64,000 nt of DNA from Maratus speciosus (GCA_963932465.1 OZ010791.1:153371915-153435914), one strand, 5' to 3'. Numbered from the stretch's first letter, positions 47,360 through 58,901 are shown. Translations and numbers: made by a program. The notes: a model not told the origin generated them from the sequence alone.

Positions 47360-47714
47360 CACTGTAAAAAAAAAAAAAAAAAAAACGACATTTTTACAGT
47401 ACAAAGTACTGTTCATCTCGCGCACAAACTCGATCACAGTTGAATGTACTGTATCTTTCTTTGGTTTCCTGACTATTTAAACATGGAAAATACAGTAGTT
47501 GCGTAAAATTAACAGCACAATGTACTGGCAATTTGGACACCAGTAGTTTGTGCTGTGGTCCAAATGCGTCCAAAATTGCCAGTACATTGTACTGTTAATT
47601 TTATGCAACTACTGTATTTTTCATGTTTAAATAGTCAGGAAACCAAAGAAAGATACAGTACATTCAACTGTGATCGAGTTGTACTGGCAAATTTACAGTG
47701 GTTTTTTTACAGTG
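47360..47714. mobile_element. CACTG-ended palindromic MITE
   Basis: CACTGTAAAAAA... and ...TTTTTTTACAGTG with TA on both sides (47358-47359, 47715-47716). Most of the element is one inverted repeat: ATTAACAGCACAATGTACTG to GATCACAGTTGAATGTACTG on the left is mirrored on the right, with a ~35-bp centre. It shares termini, but not interior, with 22023-23373. 355 bp. Confidence 0.85.
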
Positions 47715-48001
47715 TATAAGGAACGAAAATTCTTAATGCTGCCTACAAAAGAAAATCATGCAAATATTAATGATTTAAAAATAAAACATTTTTGTAATGG
47801 ATTTTTATATTTAAATAAGTTGGAAATTGCAGTCAAATAATGATAAAAAATCAGAATTTTTTCACTTATCCAAAATTTAATGATTACAGTTACTTAAATA
47901 AGAAAGTAGTACAAAACTTTTTTGAATACTTCAAACTATTTCTTGAATACTATACAACTGTTTCTTGAATAAAAACAATAGTACAACTAATAGAATGCCG
48001 C

Positions 48002-48465
48002 TCATTCACTTACAATATTTATACCAGTTTGTTTGAAGCCATTCCAAATTATTTCATGTTTGGCTTCAACATCGTTAAAGGTGTGCACAAGCGAAGAAGC
48101 GTGAATTTGTTTTAGTCGTAATATTCGCCGGTCCACAGATGCTTTTTCCTCTAGAAATTTAAGGTCATTAGAATACCACTCAATAAACTCATTTTTGAGC
48201 AAATGCTTGAACTCGCCGTTTACGTCCAAAGGCTGGAGCTCTCTTGTGCAGGAAGCGAGCACAAAATTGGAATAATATTCCTCTTCTCTAGTTCAGGAAG
48301 AAAAAGAGAATCTTGGTGTGCCTTAAAAACGTCGAACAATGCTACACCAGGTCGTTCTGGAACTAGTCCGAGAAGTTCTATCTGCTTGTCGTAATAAGGT
48401 ACAAGAATATTCTCTATGTTTCGAATCATTGTGTCAAGACAAAAGGAAGTTTCTTAAAATGCCTT
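48002..48465 (-). pseudogene. pogo/Tigger-type DDE transposase C-terminal half, frameshifted
   Basis: The first frame reads MIRNIENILVPYYDKQ then RPGVALFDVFKAHQ, which matches the second catalytic Asp region of DDE_1 transposases (usual form: A-L-x-I-F-D-V-F-x-x-Q). It continues KRNIIPILCSLPA, then shifts frame near 48250 into CTRELQPLDVNGEFKHLL (usual: CTDxLQPLDxxVNxxFK), ending in FKQTGINIV near 48010. N-terminal HTH/CENP-B and the first Asp are missing. A stop sits upstream at about 48455. Function was cut-and-paste transposition; now dead. Confidence 0.88.
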
Positions 48466-48559
48466 ATGCAAAAGAGGTTCTATTTATAGGTAGTTTCGGG
48501 ATTTTTCAACTGTCGGTTCTGTTCATTTAAAACTCGCGAAATTTTCAGTTCGCGAAATA

Positions 48560-48617
48560 ACCGATATCTTCATTTTCGCGATAATTACGGCTCGCGAAAA
48601 TAAGTGCTTTTACAGTA
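48560..48617 (-). mobile_element. Transposon end linked to the pogo-type remnant
   Basis: The minus strand starts TACTGTAAAAGCACTTATTT then TCGCGAGCC, with repeated TTCGCGA words (48535-48600). TA plus CTGTAAAA suits a pogo/Tigger terminus, and it lies about 90 bp before the transposase remnant, in the right orientation for its 5' end. The other end was not found; the CACTG MITE at 47360 may have replaced or followed it. Confidence 0.5.
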
Positions 48618-48741
48618 TATATTTTAATGCACTTCAATAAGCGCATATCCATTTCATTCTGTTCGAAAGGCTGTAACATCATTAAAATGCACTTGAAATA
48701 ATTTTTTCCCATTGGACGTCATGTAACGGAAAACTTTTGTG
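48618..48741 (-). mobile_element. Fragment of the 15750-type element
   Basis: The reverse complement matches 16300-16432: blocks GGAAAACTTT, CATTGGGAAAAAATTATTTC and TTTCGAACAGAATGAAATTG align in order with about 88 percent identity by eye. Truncated at both sides by two other transposon ends. Confidence 0.75.
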
Positions 48742-48742
48742 G

Positions 48743-48781
48743 GCGGTCCCAATTACTTCGGATAATCGAGGTTCTACTGTA
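48743..48781 (-). mobile_element. pogo/Tigger-type terminus
   Basis: The minus strand reads TACAGTAGAACCTCGATTAT then CCGAAGTAATTGGGACCG, the classic CAGTxGAACC...ATTATCCG form of Tigger-like ends. No partner end within reach, so a solitary end or truncated element. Confidence 0.6.
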
Positions 48782-49048
48782 CTAAGAAGTTTTAAATAAA
48801 ATGTATATTTTTTATTTTGTTCATCTTTTTTATTATTTTAGTCACCTTTTAAGTAAAACAGTGAACTTTTAAAAGTTCATATAACATATTTCATGTTTGA
48901 ATCAAGGTGAAATATTGCGTTTCGTCTTAGGATATTAATGTTTAATTATTTAAATTCTATTTTAGTAGCAAGGCAAAAATAAAACTCGTGAAAATTCGAA
49001 ATATCACAAGCTGTTCTATCTGCACCGATTGTAAAATATGGGTTAAAA

Positions 49049-49825
49049 CAGTGGTTCTCAACGTGAGGCGTATGCCCCACTGGGAGGGGGGCAATTTGAC
49101 ATTTTAGGGGGTCAATTCCAAATTTGTCACTCACCCGTGCGCTGCCTGGTTGTTTTGGAAAAGATGTTGTAGAGTGAGAATTAAAAAAAATTACATGCAA
49201 ATTAAAAAAAACAAAATAAGAAGTATAATTTTTCTTTTAAATTAATAAAAGTTTCAAAATGGGTCAAAACCAGAATAATTTTATGAAAAACAATTAATGA
49301 AATTTTGAGAACTTCCTCCCTTCTCACCTTTTTTTGTTTCCTTATTAAAAATGTCTATAGTCTTTCCGGTTATTAAGGTTGTTTTAAAATTTTTCGCAAC
49401 ATTTTTAATTATTTATTAAATTAGTCTTATTTTTGTTCGCTCTGTTATACGTCACAGAAGGAACTTTTACATGCGAGGCTAGTTAAGAGTATATCTAAAT
49501 CTAATCTGACTGCTTTGAACATATTTAACCTAAAAAATATTTTAACTATCTAAATCAGGTGCAACAAACTTTATAAAATTTATAGATTTTAGCATTAGAA
49601 AAGCAAATTAGGTAAATAGTAAATATATATGGCTCTAGTGTAGGCCTCTTACATAGTAAATAAATATACGTAATCACATATACACTGTAAATTTTATAAT
49701 CATATAATTCACTTTTTAGTTAATAAATATTACAGAGTGCGGAGGAGAGGGGGGGGGGGGGGGGGGGTCGTGATTTTTACAGATGCTTCGGTGTATTGTG
49801 GCCAATAAAAGGTTGGGAAACACTG
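49049..49825. mobile_element. hAT element, family 4
   Basis: Perfect duplication GGTTAAAA (49041-49048, 49826-49833). Ends CAGTGGTTCTCAACGTGAGG and ...GGTTGGGAAACACTG are the Charlie-like form. Contains a G19 run (49749-49767). 777 bp. Short minus-strand frame 48946-49200 crosses the left boundary and is not a transposase. Confidence 0.93.
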
Positions 49826-49896
49826 GGTTAAAAGAAAGGAGAAATGTTATCCTACCTTGCATTTAGTATGTTTCACATACAGCCATTTTGGGCCCG

Positions 49897-50209
49897 TTAC
49901 GTAAGCATATTTTTAGTCATTTTGTACCCCTCCTCCCCCCTTGTAAGGAAAAATAAGCAAATGCTAGCCCCCCCCCCCCCCCTTTGCTTACTTAAGATTT
50001 TATGACATTCTAACATTAACACTGTTTGCCATAAAAAATTACAGTTAGTGATAAATAAATTACGTTATTAATCCAGCAAATTTACATAAATAGACATATA
50101 GGGGTTGTGGCATTATTGAAGGAAAACAAAATCGGTTTAATATATTGTTAGTTATTGCATTAAACAATTCATAGAATACAAGATTGTTTTTAATATATTA
50201 TTATTTATC

Positions 50210-50247
<38 letters not shown>

Positions 50248-50670
50248 TTAAGAAATACAACAGGCCCTAACTTATTTAGGCACATAACTAAAAATTTTAA
50301 CAAGAATCATAGGAATATTATGTGTTTGGCGTTCATATTTCTAGTCTGGTGTCCAAGATCTTTGAATCCATGTTTCTGCATTGTCTATTATTATGTTTTC
50401 AATGTAGTGGTGGGCTGGGATGTTCCTCATTTACAGTCTTTGTTTACTCCATATCTTTTTTCTCAAGTCGTTCAACATCCGTAGAACGTTCATCAAAATC
50501 ATGCTTTTTTTGCTTTTTTGCTTTTTGTTGTTAAACTAGTTTCTTCGTTGTCTAATGCTTACGTAAGAATTCTCGTGAACCCCTCTCCCCTTGTCAGTAA
50601 AAATAAGCAGACACTGGGCCCCCCCCCCTCCCCCCATTATTGCTTACGTAATATTTGAACGACCCCTTTA
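49897..50670 (+). repeat. Direct repeat pair with GCTTACGTAA and poly-C motifs
   Basis: At 49897-49995 and 50545-50670 the same order occurs: a TTACGTAAG word, CCCCTC..CCCCTTGT, AAAAATAAGCA, a C10-C15 run, then TTGCTTAC. The 550 bp between hold a poly-A run (50212-50245) and a 70-codon frame (50322-50534) of no known family. Probably two partial copies, or the two ends, of one repeat. Confidence 0.6.
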
Positions 50671-50900
50671 TGGTTTTTAAAAGCCATAAAATATTACCCG
50701 TGCCTTAGTAAATGATCAGGAATTTTAATTACAAAGAGAAGGATGGTAAAGGTCAAAGATATGCTGCCTAAATAGCGAACAAAGGAATTGCCAAGCAATC
50801 AAATCGTTAAATAAACGTACTTGAAATGACATGGCTCAGACATGATGTAAACACAAAACTTTACGAAATAAAACCGGAAAACTACCCACAAACACAATTA

Positions 50901-51301
50901 CCGTGTTTATTCGCGTAATAGTCGCACTTTTTTTTGCCATTTTTTCATTGTAAAAGTCTATGTGCGACTATTATACGGGGAAATCTACAACACAATATTG
51001 TACAATCTAATACTAAAACATTAGTGGTATAAAAATCATATTATAATAAAATTATTAACCAAATGTTTCCTGATTATCTGCTGTTTATTAAATACCATTT
51101 TTTCTTTTTATGGCAATAATTTTATAGACATAAAATTTACAATTAATCTTTGTGAAAATATTGACAAAAAATTCTCATAATAAATCACTTTCACTGAAGG
51201 TATCAGTATCCCTGCGAAGAAATTATTTTGATGATTTTTTCTTGCTTCAAAACGGGGGTGCGACTATTATGCGAGGGCGACTATTACGCGAGTAAACACG
51301 G
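50901..51301. mobile_element. TA-flanked MITE with CCGTGTTTA ends
   Basis: TA at 50899-50900 and 51302-51303. CCGTGTTTATTCGCGTAATA on the left and CCGTGTTTACTCGCGTAATA read inward from the right. A second inner pair has the TGCGACTATTATxCG motif (near 50965 and 51259). 401 bp, non-coding; Tc1/mariner-pogo type by its TA duplication. Confidence 0.85.
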
Positions 51302-51558
51302 TACTCAATAACATAGACAGATAAACAAAAGAATATTTAATTTTTTATTTATTCTTATGAGATTTTAGACAATGCCTGAGAATATATTGTGTTATATACA
51401 ACAAAATCTTTGAATTATTTCGATTTATATATACAGGAATTGTTTGTGATCTATTTTCAGGGTAATTTATATTTTACTGAAAATGTAAATTAACTTTCTT
51501 ATTTTTTACAAAGGAGAAATTAAAAAAAGCTTCTTATTTTTTATTATTCTAGACCCTA

Positions 51559-51790
51559 CACTGCAAATGGAGGCGTCTTAAATTCAGACACATATGTGAC
51601 TGAAAAAGTAATTCAGACATTTAAGTGTCTAAATGTGAAATTTCAGACATCATAGATGTCTAAATTTAAGACACATAAGTGTCTTACTATGATCATGTTA
51701 TAAATGAACGGAGAAAAATGTCTGAATAATAGTGATATGTCTGAAATTAAGACATTTAGAAATTCAGACACTTAAGTGTCTGAATGCGAT
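51559..51790. repeat. CACTG-type left end with AGACACTTAAGTGTCT palindromes
   Basis: Starts CACTGCAAATGGAGGCGTCT after TA (51557-51558). About 230 bp made of repeated GTGTCTGAAATTTCAGACA and ACACTTAAGTGTCT units. Matches in inverse orientation the block at 58151-58391. Confidence 0.75.
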
Positions 51791-52151
51791 ACAATTGTAT
51801 CATATGAGTGATGACTGTACGTGCAATTGTATTGCAATATGTATATCAGCGCTATCAGAAAATATTTCAGAATGGATGAAAGATATTTAAAATACTCTTT
51901 CATCCATTTAATTTAGTATTTATTTATAAATGAAGAAATCATGGGACATCTGAGAAAATTAGAAAAGTTCGCTTACTAAGGTTTGGAGCTGAGTTATTTT
52001 TGGCGCAATAAATAATTAAATAATTGCTTTTCAAAAAATATAAAGTTTTCCAAAAATTACTTGTTATCATGATCGTATACAGGGAGAATCGTTATCGAGT
52101 TATGAGTAGAGGGAGAAAGAAACATACTGAGGAGCAAGATTTTAGAACATA

Positions 52152-52943
52152 CAGTAAAACCTCCCTAAAGCGACCACGTTCGTTCCAATGAAAAGTGATC
52201 GCTCCGAGAGGTGGTCTCCTAATGGAGGTCGTGTTTAAATCTAGATTTTAATTTTTGAAAAAAGGTTACAATTAATGCTACTAAAATTTATTTTTCACGT
52301 TAGTAAAAGAAACTATAAAAATTTAAGTATCAAAACAAAAGTTAATTATATAAATTAATTACTGCAGAGTTTAAAAAATGAATACATTGACGTTTGCTTT
52401 GATTTTACGGTTTTATGTTTTATAACTTTTGTTTCCAAGTCTTTTCGAAGTCCAGTCAATAAATGCGTTTTTTTTTTTTTTTTTTTTTTGACGGGAACAA
52501 ATAAAGACGATTTGATTAAATTATGTATTTCTTTGAGAGTTTCCCGACAAAATAGGGCAGGGGAGTTTATCGACCGTCATTCTTAATTTGTCATCAGAGT
52601 TCAATTTATTACCTAAAAAGGCACAAAGGGGTTTAAATATTTAAAAGTTACCGGAATAATAATAAAAAAAAAATCTAAACTTAGTTTAGAAGTTTGATGA
52701 ATAATGCGCACTCCGGAACTATTTTTCTAATAAAATCTTCTTCAAGCGACCAGGAAAAAACGGGATTTGTTTCATTTTCTTCAAAGAAATGGGTCGCTCA
52801 TGGAGAGAGTTCAACTGGGATGGTCTCTGAATGGAGGTAAAATTAGTATTGAGCCTGTGGGAATAAATTTCGTTCCATGAAAAAAATGGTCGTTCAGAGA
52901 GGTGGTCGCTTAATGGAGGTGGTCGCACAGAGAGATTTCACTG
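52152..52943. mobile_element. pogo/Tigger-like TA-flanked element
   Basis: TA at 52150-52151 and 52944-52945. The left end is CAGTAAAACCTCCCTAAAGC; the right end, read inward, is CAGTGAAATCTCTCTGTGCG; both are followed by GACCAC. Several internal copies of GAGAGGTGGTC and TAATGGAGGT surround both ends, a tandem subterminal motif. 792 bp. The minus-strand frame 52719-52928 is just the repeat translated. Confidence 0.82.
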
Positions 52944-52964
52944 TATATGCCTGGGGTCCACAGC

Positions 52965-53155
52965 CCAGTCCGCTTTTGTAAAATGCAGAATACAAACATG
53001 AAGTAGGCTAAACTAAGAATTTATGCCAGAACTCCTCGTGTAAGACAATTTTTAAGAAATTTAAAAATTAAGAAATATTAATCGTTTAAAAATAAGTTTC
53101 TAACGATATTTTTCACAATGGAGAACTGATTTCTTTTTCTCTCTCCTCTCTCTGT

Positions 53156-53187
<32 letters not shown>

Positions 53188-53440
53188 TGCCCCTCCTTAT
53201 TTAAGATAAATTTGATATATATGAACACTAACAGAAGAACAGAATTAAAATCGTCTTCTACGAGAAGTTAAGGGGGTGGGGGGGGGGGGCTCCTCTGGAG
53301 AAAAATTCTTAGCAGCATTTTCTCTTAGCGTTTAATTAATATATTGCTATTTGGAAGAGAAAAAAGTATTTTTTAAATAATCAAACGTATAGCAAATATA
53401 ATTAATTAAATTTCAGGGATGGACAATTGCTCTCTTCATG
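52965..53440 (+). repeat. Dispersed repeat, copy 1
   Basis: Blocks AACATGAAGTAGGCTAAACT, AAAAATAAGTTTCTAACG, TTTAAGATAAATTTGATATA and TTCTCTTAGCGTTTAATTA occur in the same order as at 59640-60310. Includes a poly-T run (53158-53184) and G12 (53278-53289). No ends or coding sequence defined. Confidence 0.6.
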
Positions 53441-55860
53441 ACCACCGAAAATTCGATATGTTATTTTCTAGTTTTACAATAAAATCTTTATTTAAAGTAT
53501 GTTTTCTATATGTCTAAAAATAAAAAAACTGCAAAAACTATACTCAAATAAATGTAACACTTTAAGAAAAACACCTAATAAAGAAAATAAAACTTTTCTT
53601 ATTTCTTCTTATTCAATGATTTATTTCTCGCTGATAAAAAGTTCAAATGAGCTCATCAAGCCCTTTATAACGGTTTATAAACAGTAGGCTGAGATCAGCG
53701 ACTGCAGTGGTAATTAAAATGCTGATTTCGCCTATTTCTCCCTGTTCAAATACGTCCGGTGGCAACTGGCGCGTTAAAACGGTTCTTTCAATGCTTTCAA
53801 TGAGGTAGTTCCCTGTTTAACAAAGTTGCCCGCAATTTTTTTATGTGTAACATTATTTATATTCTGTGACTGTGACATATACATAGCTGGAACAGTTTTT
53901 TGGAATAATTCATTTATGGAATAATATATGCGATTATTATAAAAATGATACGTTGAGTAATGTGATTGTGCCTAGATGTATATGCAGCTTACTAATACAC
54001 AGCTTATAAAGTGCATTTTTGGAATTTCAATAATTGTTCTTGAGAGATTGGAGAATAAGAAAGTGCGAGTGAAATGTGATTCGAAAAAGCGAATTGAATT
54101 AAATTCTGCATTAGATTAAATTATATCATTATGAAAAAAATATGTTGAATAATGAAAAAAAAAATGTCTTCGTTATATATTTTTCAATTATCAGCATTCA
54201 TCTGAATATTTAGTGAAATATGTAAGAAGAAAGTGTCTATATTTTTGTGTTTCTGTTTATATTACATGGATTTACTTTATTACATTTAAGGAAATACGAA
54301 AAAGGTAAGAATGTGATTATTTACAAAAATATAATTTTTATTTGGAAATAGAAATTTTCTTTGAACAATATTAATTATGTAATATTAATTATTTAAATCA
54401 CTTTTTAAAGAATACACGTGTTTATCATATTTGTATTTTTCTATATAGAATAAATATTTTTCAGTATTACAGTGTTTTTTATTATTTTCGACTAAATTTA
54501 TTTCCTTTTCAGGATTAATTAACTAACTTGCTTGATAATTCTTAAAGTATTCGATTTATAAATAAATGTTTTTCATATAAAATAATATCATCATTGCTTA
54601 AATAATTGCTTAAGCATTAAAAGTTATTGCTTGTGTACATTGACACCCAAGTTTGTCAACATTTTTAGTATTATATTTTGTCCAAAAAAAAAAAAAAAAA
54701 AAAAAAAAAAAAGCAGTTGCAGCACTATATAGTTTTTGTTGTGGATACAAGCTATTAATCTGACTATAAAAATGTCAGTAAATATTAGCCATTTAATATA
54801 ATGCCATTTTTTTAATAGTTAATTTTATTTAAAATATTTTTCTATAATAGCTATAGTATAATGATTTACAATAAAATAAGTAAGGAAATAAATCATTATT
54901 TACTTTGTTTAATTGCTTAAAATTATATTTAAGTTTTGTACAACTTCAGATATTGAAAAATTTATTAATATTGATTTATTGATTGTTAAAAAGAAATTTA
55001 CAGATTTAGAACGGAAAAAAGACTTTATTTTCATTTTTCACATAAAATTGGGGGGATTTTTTTTTCAACGTTTGTTCATTTTTATAAAAGATACAGAAAT
55101 AACAATTAAATATGTATTTTTAATGCAAAATAAGTTTTGAAATTAGATGTTATTTCTCTTGCTTGTTATTAAAAAAATATATATGTTTAACTTTTTAAAG
55201 ATAGCTTAGTAGCTCTGGTGATTACCATATACTATATGTAAAAGAAATTGCCTACATGGCAAAATATAATTAAAAAGATCAAGTTATTAAATGATATTGT
55301 TATTAATAAACCCTTCCGTTGTAATTTCTAGTTACAGATAATATTAACATGATTTCGTATATGAATTTTTATGTTTAATGACAGATCATTTAATTCTTTT
55401 ACATTTTCGAAATTATTGTTTTCATGTAACAAAATTAAATTTATGTATAGGAAATGATATGAACATTTTTGCTTCAAGTGGTGGGCATAAAACTTGAAAA
55501 ATAATTATAAAAGCATCAGAATCGGAGTTATCGTGAAATTTTTAATGTTTTATAAATACATTTTAAATTGTTCCTTTGTAACGCTTTATTAAAAAGTTCG
55601 AAATTTCTACAGTATTTAATTGCACGATGAAAGAATTTTTTTTAGACTATGGAAACTTGTTCAAAGTAAAATAACTACATTTATATGTATTTCCTGTGTT
55701 TCATCTGTATAACATTTAAATTTTAAGACACAGAAATTTTCTGACAACTTTCAACGTCAAAATTATTCTGATTTTTTATAGGATTATTTTTTATTATCAT
55801 CGGAGAATGCATCCATTTGCGCAAAGCAATTTATTGTACTTATTATATATCATATTGCAT
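53441..55860. other. Very AT-rich desert
   Basis: Long stretch with poly-A at 54685-54712. Open frames at 53499-53687 and 54913-55140 have AT-driven Lys/Phe/Ile composition. Nothing recognised. Confidence 0.45.
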
Positions 55861-55864
55861 ACTT

Positions 55865-56050
55865 TTAGATTAGGATGAAGTTAATGACAAAGGATATATT
55901 TATCCAAACATATATTTACATGTTCATATATATATATATTAAGTCATCAATGTGTTTAAATTTTTGTTGCTGTATATGTAGTAGGGGGAAGGGGGGGGGT
56001 AATGAATGTAAGCCGCTGGCACTGGAACTTATTAGAACCACATTTCCTAT
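55865..56050 (+). repeat. Dispersed repeat block (also at 57640-57810)
   Basis: Shares AAGGATATATTTATCCAAA, a TTTGTTGCTGTATATG/TTTGTAGCAATATATG word, a G9-G11 run and GGCACTGGAACTTATT/TTGGACTGGAATTAATTT in order with 57640-57810. Probably part of the family-3 hAT elements, since both follow a CTGATTxxAxCATGG-type region or its partner. Confidence 0.55.
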
Positions 56051-56108
56051 ACTGTAAAAAAAAACATTTTCTAACTTTTTTAGAATATATTTATAACTGT
56101 ATATATTA

Positions 56109-56173
56109 AATAAAACCTCTCAATAGCAGACACCCTAGGACCGTAGAATTTGCTCGCTATTTAGAGGTTTTAT
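56109..56173. repeat. Hairpin, pogo-MITE-like
   Basis: AATAAAACCTCT and AGAGGTTTTATT are perfect inverted repeats, with further AATAGC/GCTATT pairing inside. 65 bp. A separate pogo-type end, TACAGTAAAACTTCTATAAC, starts at 56351 with related GAATAGCAGACA words, so the hairpin may be a mutated remnant of one element spanning both. Confidence 0.5.
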
Positions 56174-56439
56174 TTTCATATGTAAAAAAAGTCCAGAGTG
56201 TACAAATACCCAGCATACCGAGTACAAATTACACAAAATATGCTTTAATATATTATTAATCTGCTTTTCAATCCACAAATGTTGTGAATTGAAAAAAGTG
56301 ATCGCTATATAGGTGTCTGCTATTCGAGAATGTCCGTTATTACTGAAGCATACAGTAAAACTTCTATAACCGGTCACTCCCGAATAGCAGACAGCTCTAT
56401 TTAGAAAAATATAAAGCGGGGTAGTGTTTCTTCTAGAAG

Positions 56440-56560
56440 CAGGACCTGATTAAAACATGGAAACTAATCCGCGGCCCTGCCCCCTCACCTTCCCATCAAT
56501 TTGTGGCCCAAAATTTGGTATGCAATTTTACGAATTCAATGTTTTTATATATGTTTAGGT
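56440..56560 (+). mobile_element. hAT family 3 left end, partner not found
   Basis: CAGGACCTGATTAAAACATG at 56440, then GGCCC-rich sequence and AATTTGGTATGCAATTTTACG, align with the left parts of 42743 and 57491. No right end or duplication located. Confidence 0.5.
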
Positions 56561-57448
56561 TTTTTAGTATTATAACCACATACAAAATTATCATATTAGG
56601 ATTATAATTTCAGGAGATATTAATAAAAATATGAAAATGCAATTTAACATTAGAAGCTCTAAATTTTGAATGCTTATAATTCAAAAACTTATCATTCAAA
56701 TGGCTAGAAATTTCGTTTCTAGGCATAGTTTGAACCGAAGATTTAAAATATAGTGTCAAAATTGGGTGCATCCATTGGAAAAAAAAACAAAACAAAGTTT
56801 GGTCTAATTTTGATTTGTAGATGGCCCCTATGCAAATTTTAAATACATCATTTAAAAGTAGACTTTATTTCCAGACGATTGGTACCAGTAACTTTCTTCT
56901 ATTATTGTTGTCTTCTAGTTGCAGAGTTAGTAGGAGGTGTTTATTTTTTTTTCGACGACTGTTCCAATCATGTGGATAAGAAATCGCTTTTGCGACTGAT
57001 ACTGCTTGTGTGATCGCAAGCAACGTGGGGAGCAGAAATGAAGGGTACTCAAATCATAATGAAGGATGTCTGTGTCCATTGATATTTACTATATTATTTA
57101 TCGTTTCAAAAGAGTCAAATAAACATGAAGTCAATCCAGAATCTTATAACTACTGCTCGTCTCAGGCGCCGATGTGCGGTTGTCAAATGTTTAAGCATTT
57201 CTTGGTAATGATAAATATAGTATAATAATAAAAACGAAGGGGGATAAAGAAAAGTAAGTGTTTCGTGCTCAAATTTTTTTTTAATGTTCGGATTTCATAT
57301 GCTGATAATTTTGTGAAATCTAGTGCTAGATTTTATTTAACACAGAAATAAAAATCCAAAAAATGCTTAAACTAATTGACTGGGAATATCTAATTTAAAT
57401 AGAAAAAAATTGTGCAACAAAGCAGGGATGGAATTCTTTCCGAGGAAG

Positions 57449-58070
57449 TGAATCATTTTTTATAAATGGGAATAATTTGTTACCATAAAGCAGAGCTGAT
57501 TGCAGCATGGACAAACTGGGCTTTTTCTATGGGACGTTAGCTATACGGGCCCACAAATTTGGTATGAAATTTCCATAAAGCTGATATTTTAAATTTGTTT
57601 TGATCTTATACTTATTTTAATAAATATTTTGTACTTTTAGAATATGATTAGGTTAAAGAAAAGGATATATTTATCCAAATATGTATTTGATGGCATCGAG
57701 CAGTCTTAATTTTTTTTTTTTGTAGCAATATATGAAGGTGTCGGTGGTGGTGGGGGGGGGGGAATAAATACTAGGTCTTTGGACTGGAATTAATTTAATG
57801 AACATTTTTGATACCGTAGGGCATATATGAAATCGCATAAATACATATTTAGGTGAATATATTTATATATATTATCCTATTCTAAAACTACAAAATACTG
57901 ATTACGATCATAATAAAGTCAAAACAGATATAAAATATCAGCTTTATAAAAATTTTGTACCCAATTTGGGTACCCTAAAATCAGGGGGCAGAGAAGCATC
58001 CTAGTTTTACCACGCTGCAATTAGCTCTGCTTTATGGTAACAAATTATTCTCATTTATAAAAAATGATTC
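57449..58070. mobile_element. Inverted-duplicated hAT family 3 element with its flanks
   Basis: CAGAGCTGATTGCAGCATGG (57491) is mirrored by CCACGCTGCAATTAGCTCTG (ends 58029). The mirror symmetry continues about 40 bp beyond both ends (TTTGTTACCATAAAG against CTTTATGGTAACAAA). Flanks are therefore inverted, not directly duplicated, which a simple hAT insertion would not give. Contains one copy of the 55865 block. Non-coding. Confidence 0.75.
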
Positions 58071-58150
58071 AATGTGGTCAAATATGGCTGCGTATATGAC
58101 TTAGAAAGAAAAGTGGTCAAAGATGGCTTCATATTGGCAAAAAAAGGGCT

Positions 58151-58391
58151 CAAAGATGGCCGCAATTAAGACACTTGAAATGTCTGAAATTCAGACGCAA
58201 GAAGTGTCTAAAAATTTTAAGACACTTTAAAACGTCTGAAAATCGAACACTCCAGTTTCAGTCACTTATGTGTTTGAAATTCAGACGCAAGAAGTGTCTG
58301 AAAATTTTCAGACATTTTAAAACGTCTGAAAATTGAACACTACGTTTCAGACACTTAAGTGTCTGAATTTCAGACATTTAAGTTTACAGTG
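58151..58391. repeat. CACTG-type right end with AGACACTT-AAGTGTCT palindromes
   Basis: Ends ...CATTTAAGTTTACAGTG followed by TA (58392-58393). Contains two ~100-bp tandem units with TTCAGACGCAAGAAGTGTCT and TTTTAAAACGTCTGAAAAT. Inverted match to 51559-51790. Confidence 0.75.
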
Positions 58392-58393
58392 TA

Positions 58394-58856
58394 TGCATTA
58401 CGTACATCTAACTATATCATCATCGAACTGGATACTGTATAATGTATTCATTATTGTTATTATCACTATTTATTATTGTTGCATAAATTCTTTAAACATG
58501 AAAATAATATTTGCTGATATTATATTGTATGTATAACATGAAAAAAAAAAAAATCGTGAATACGAGCTATAACTTCAGTTCTAATTGATAAAAATAATTA
58601 AATAACGGGTTTCATCAATTTTCAATTAGTGAAACATAAAAAAATGAAACAAGCAGAAATATAGGTTATTTTAGAATACGTCGAAGAAAAATTTATACAT
58701 ATTGCTTTCTTTTTAAAGTACCTAGTGTAAAGTATTTTTAAAGTACCAAACATAAAGTTTATGTATATTTTGCAGTTAACTGTTTTTGAAACATTAAATA
58801 TTGATTCAGAATACAATTATTAAAAATTCACAAAATTAGAATAAACATACACACAT

Positions 58857-58901
<45 letters not shown>

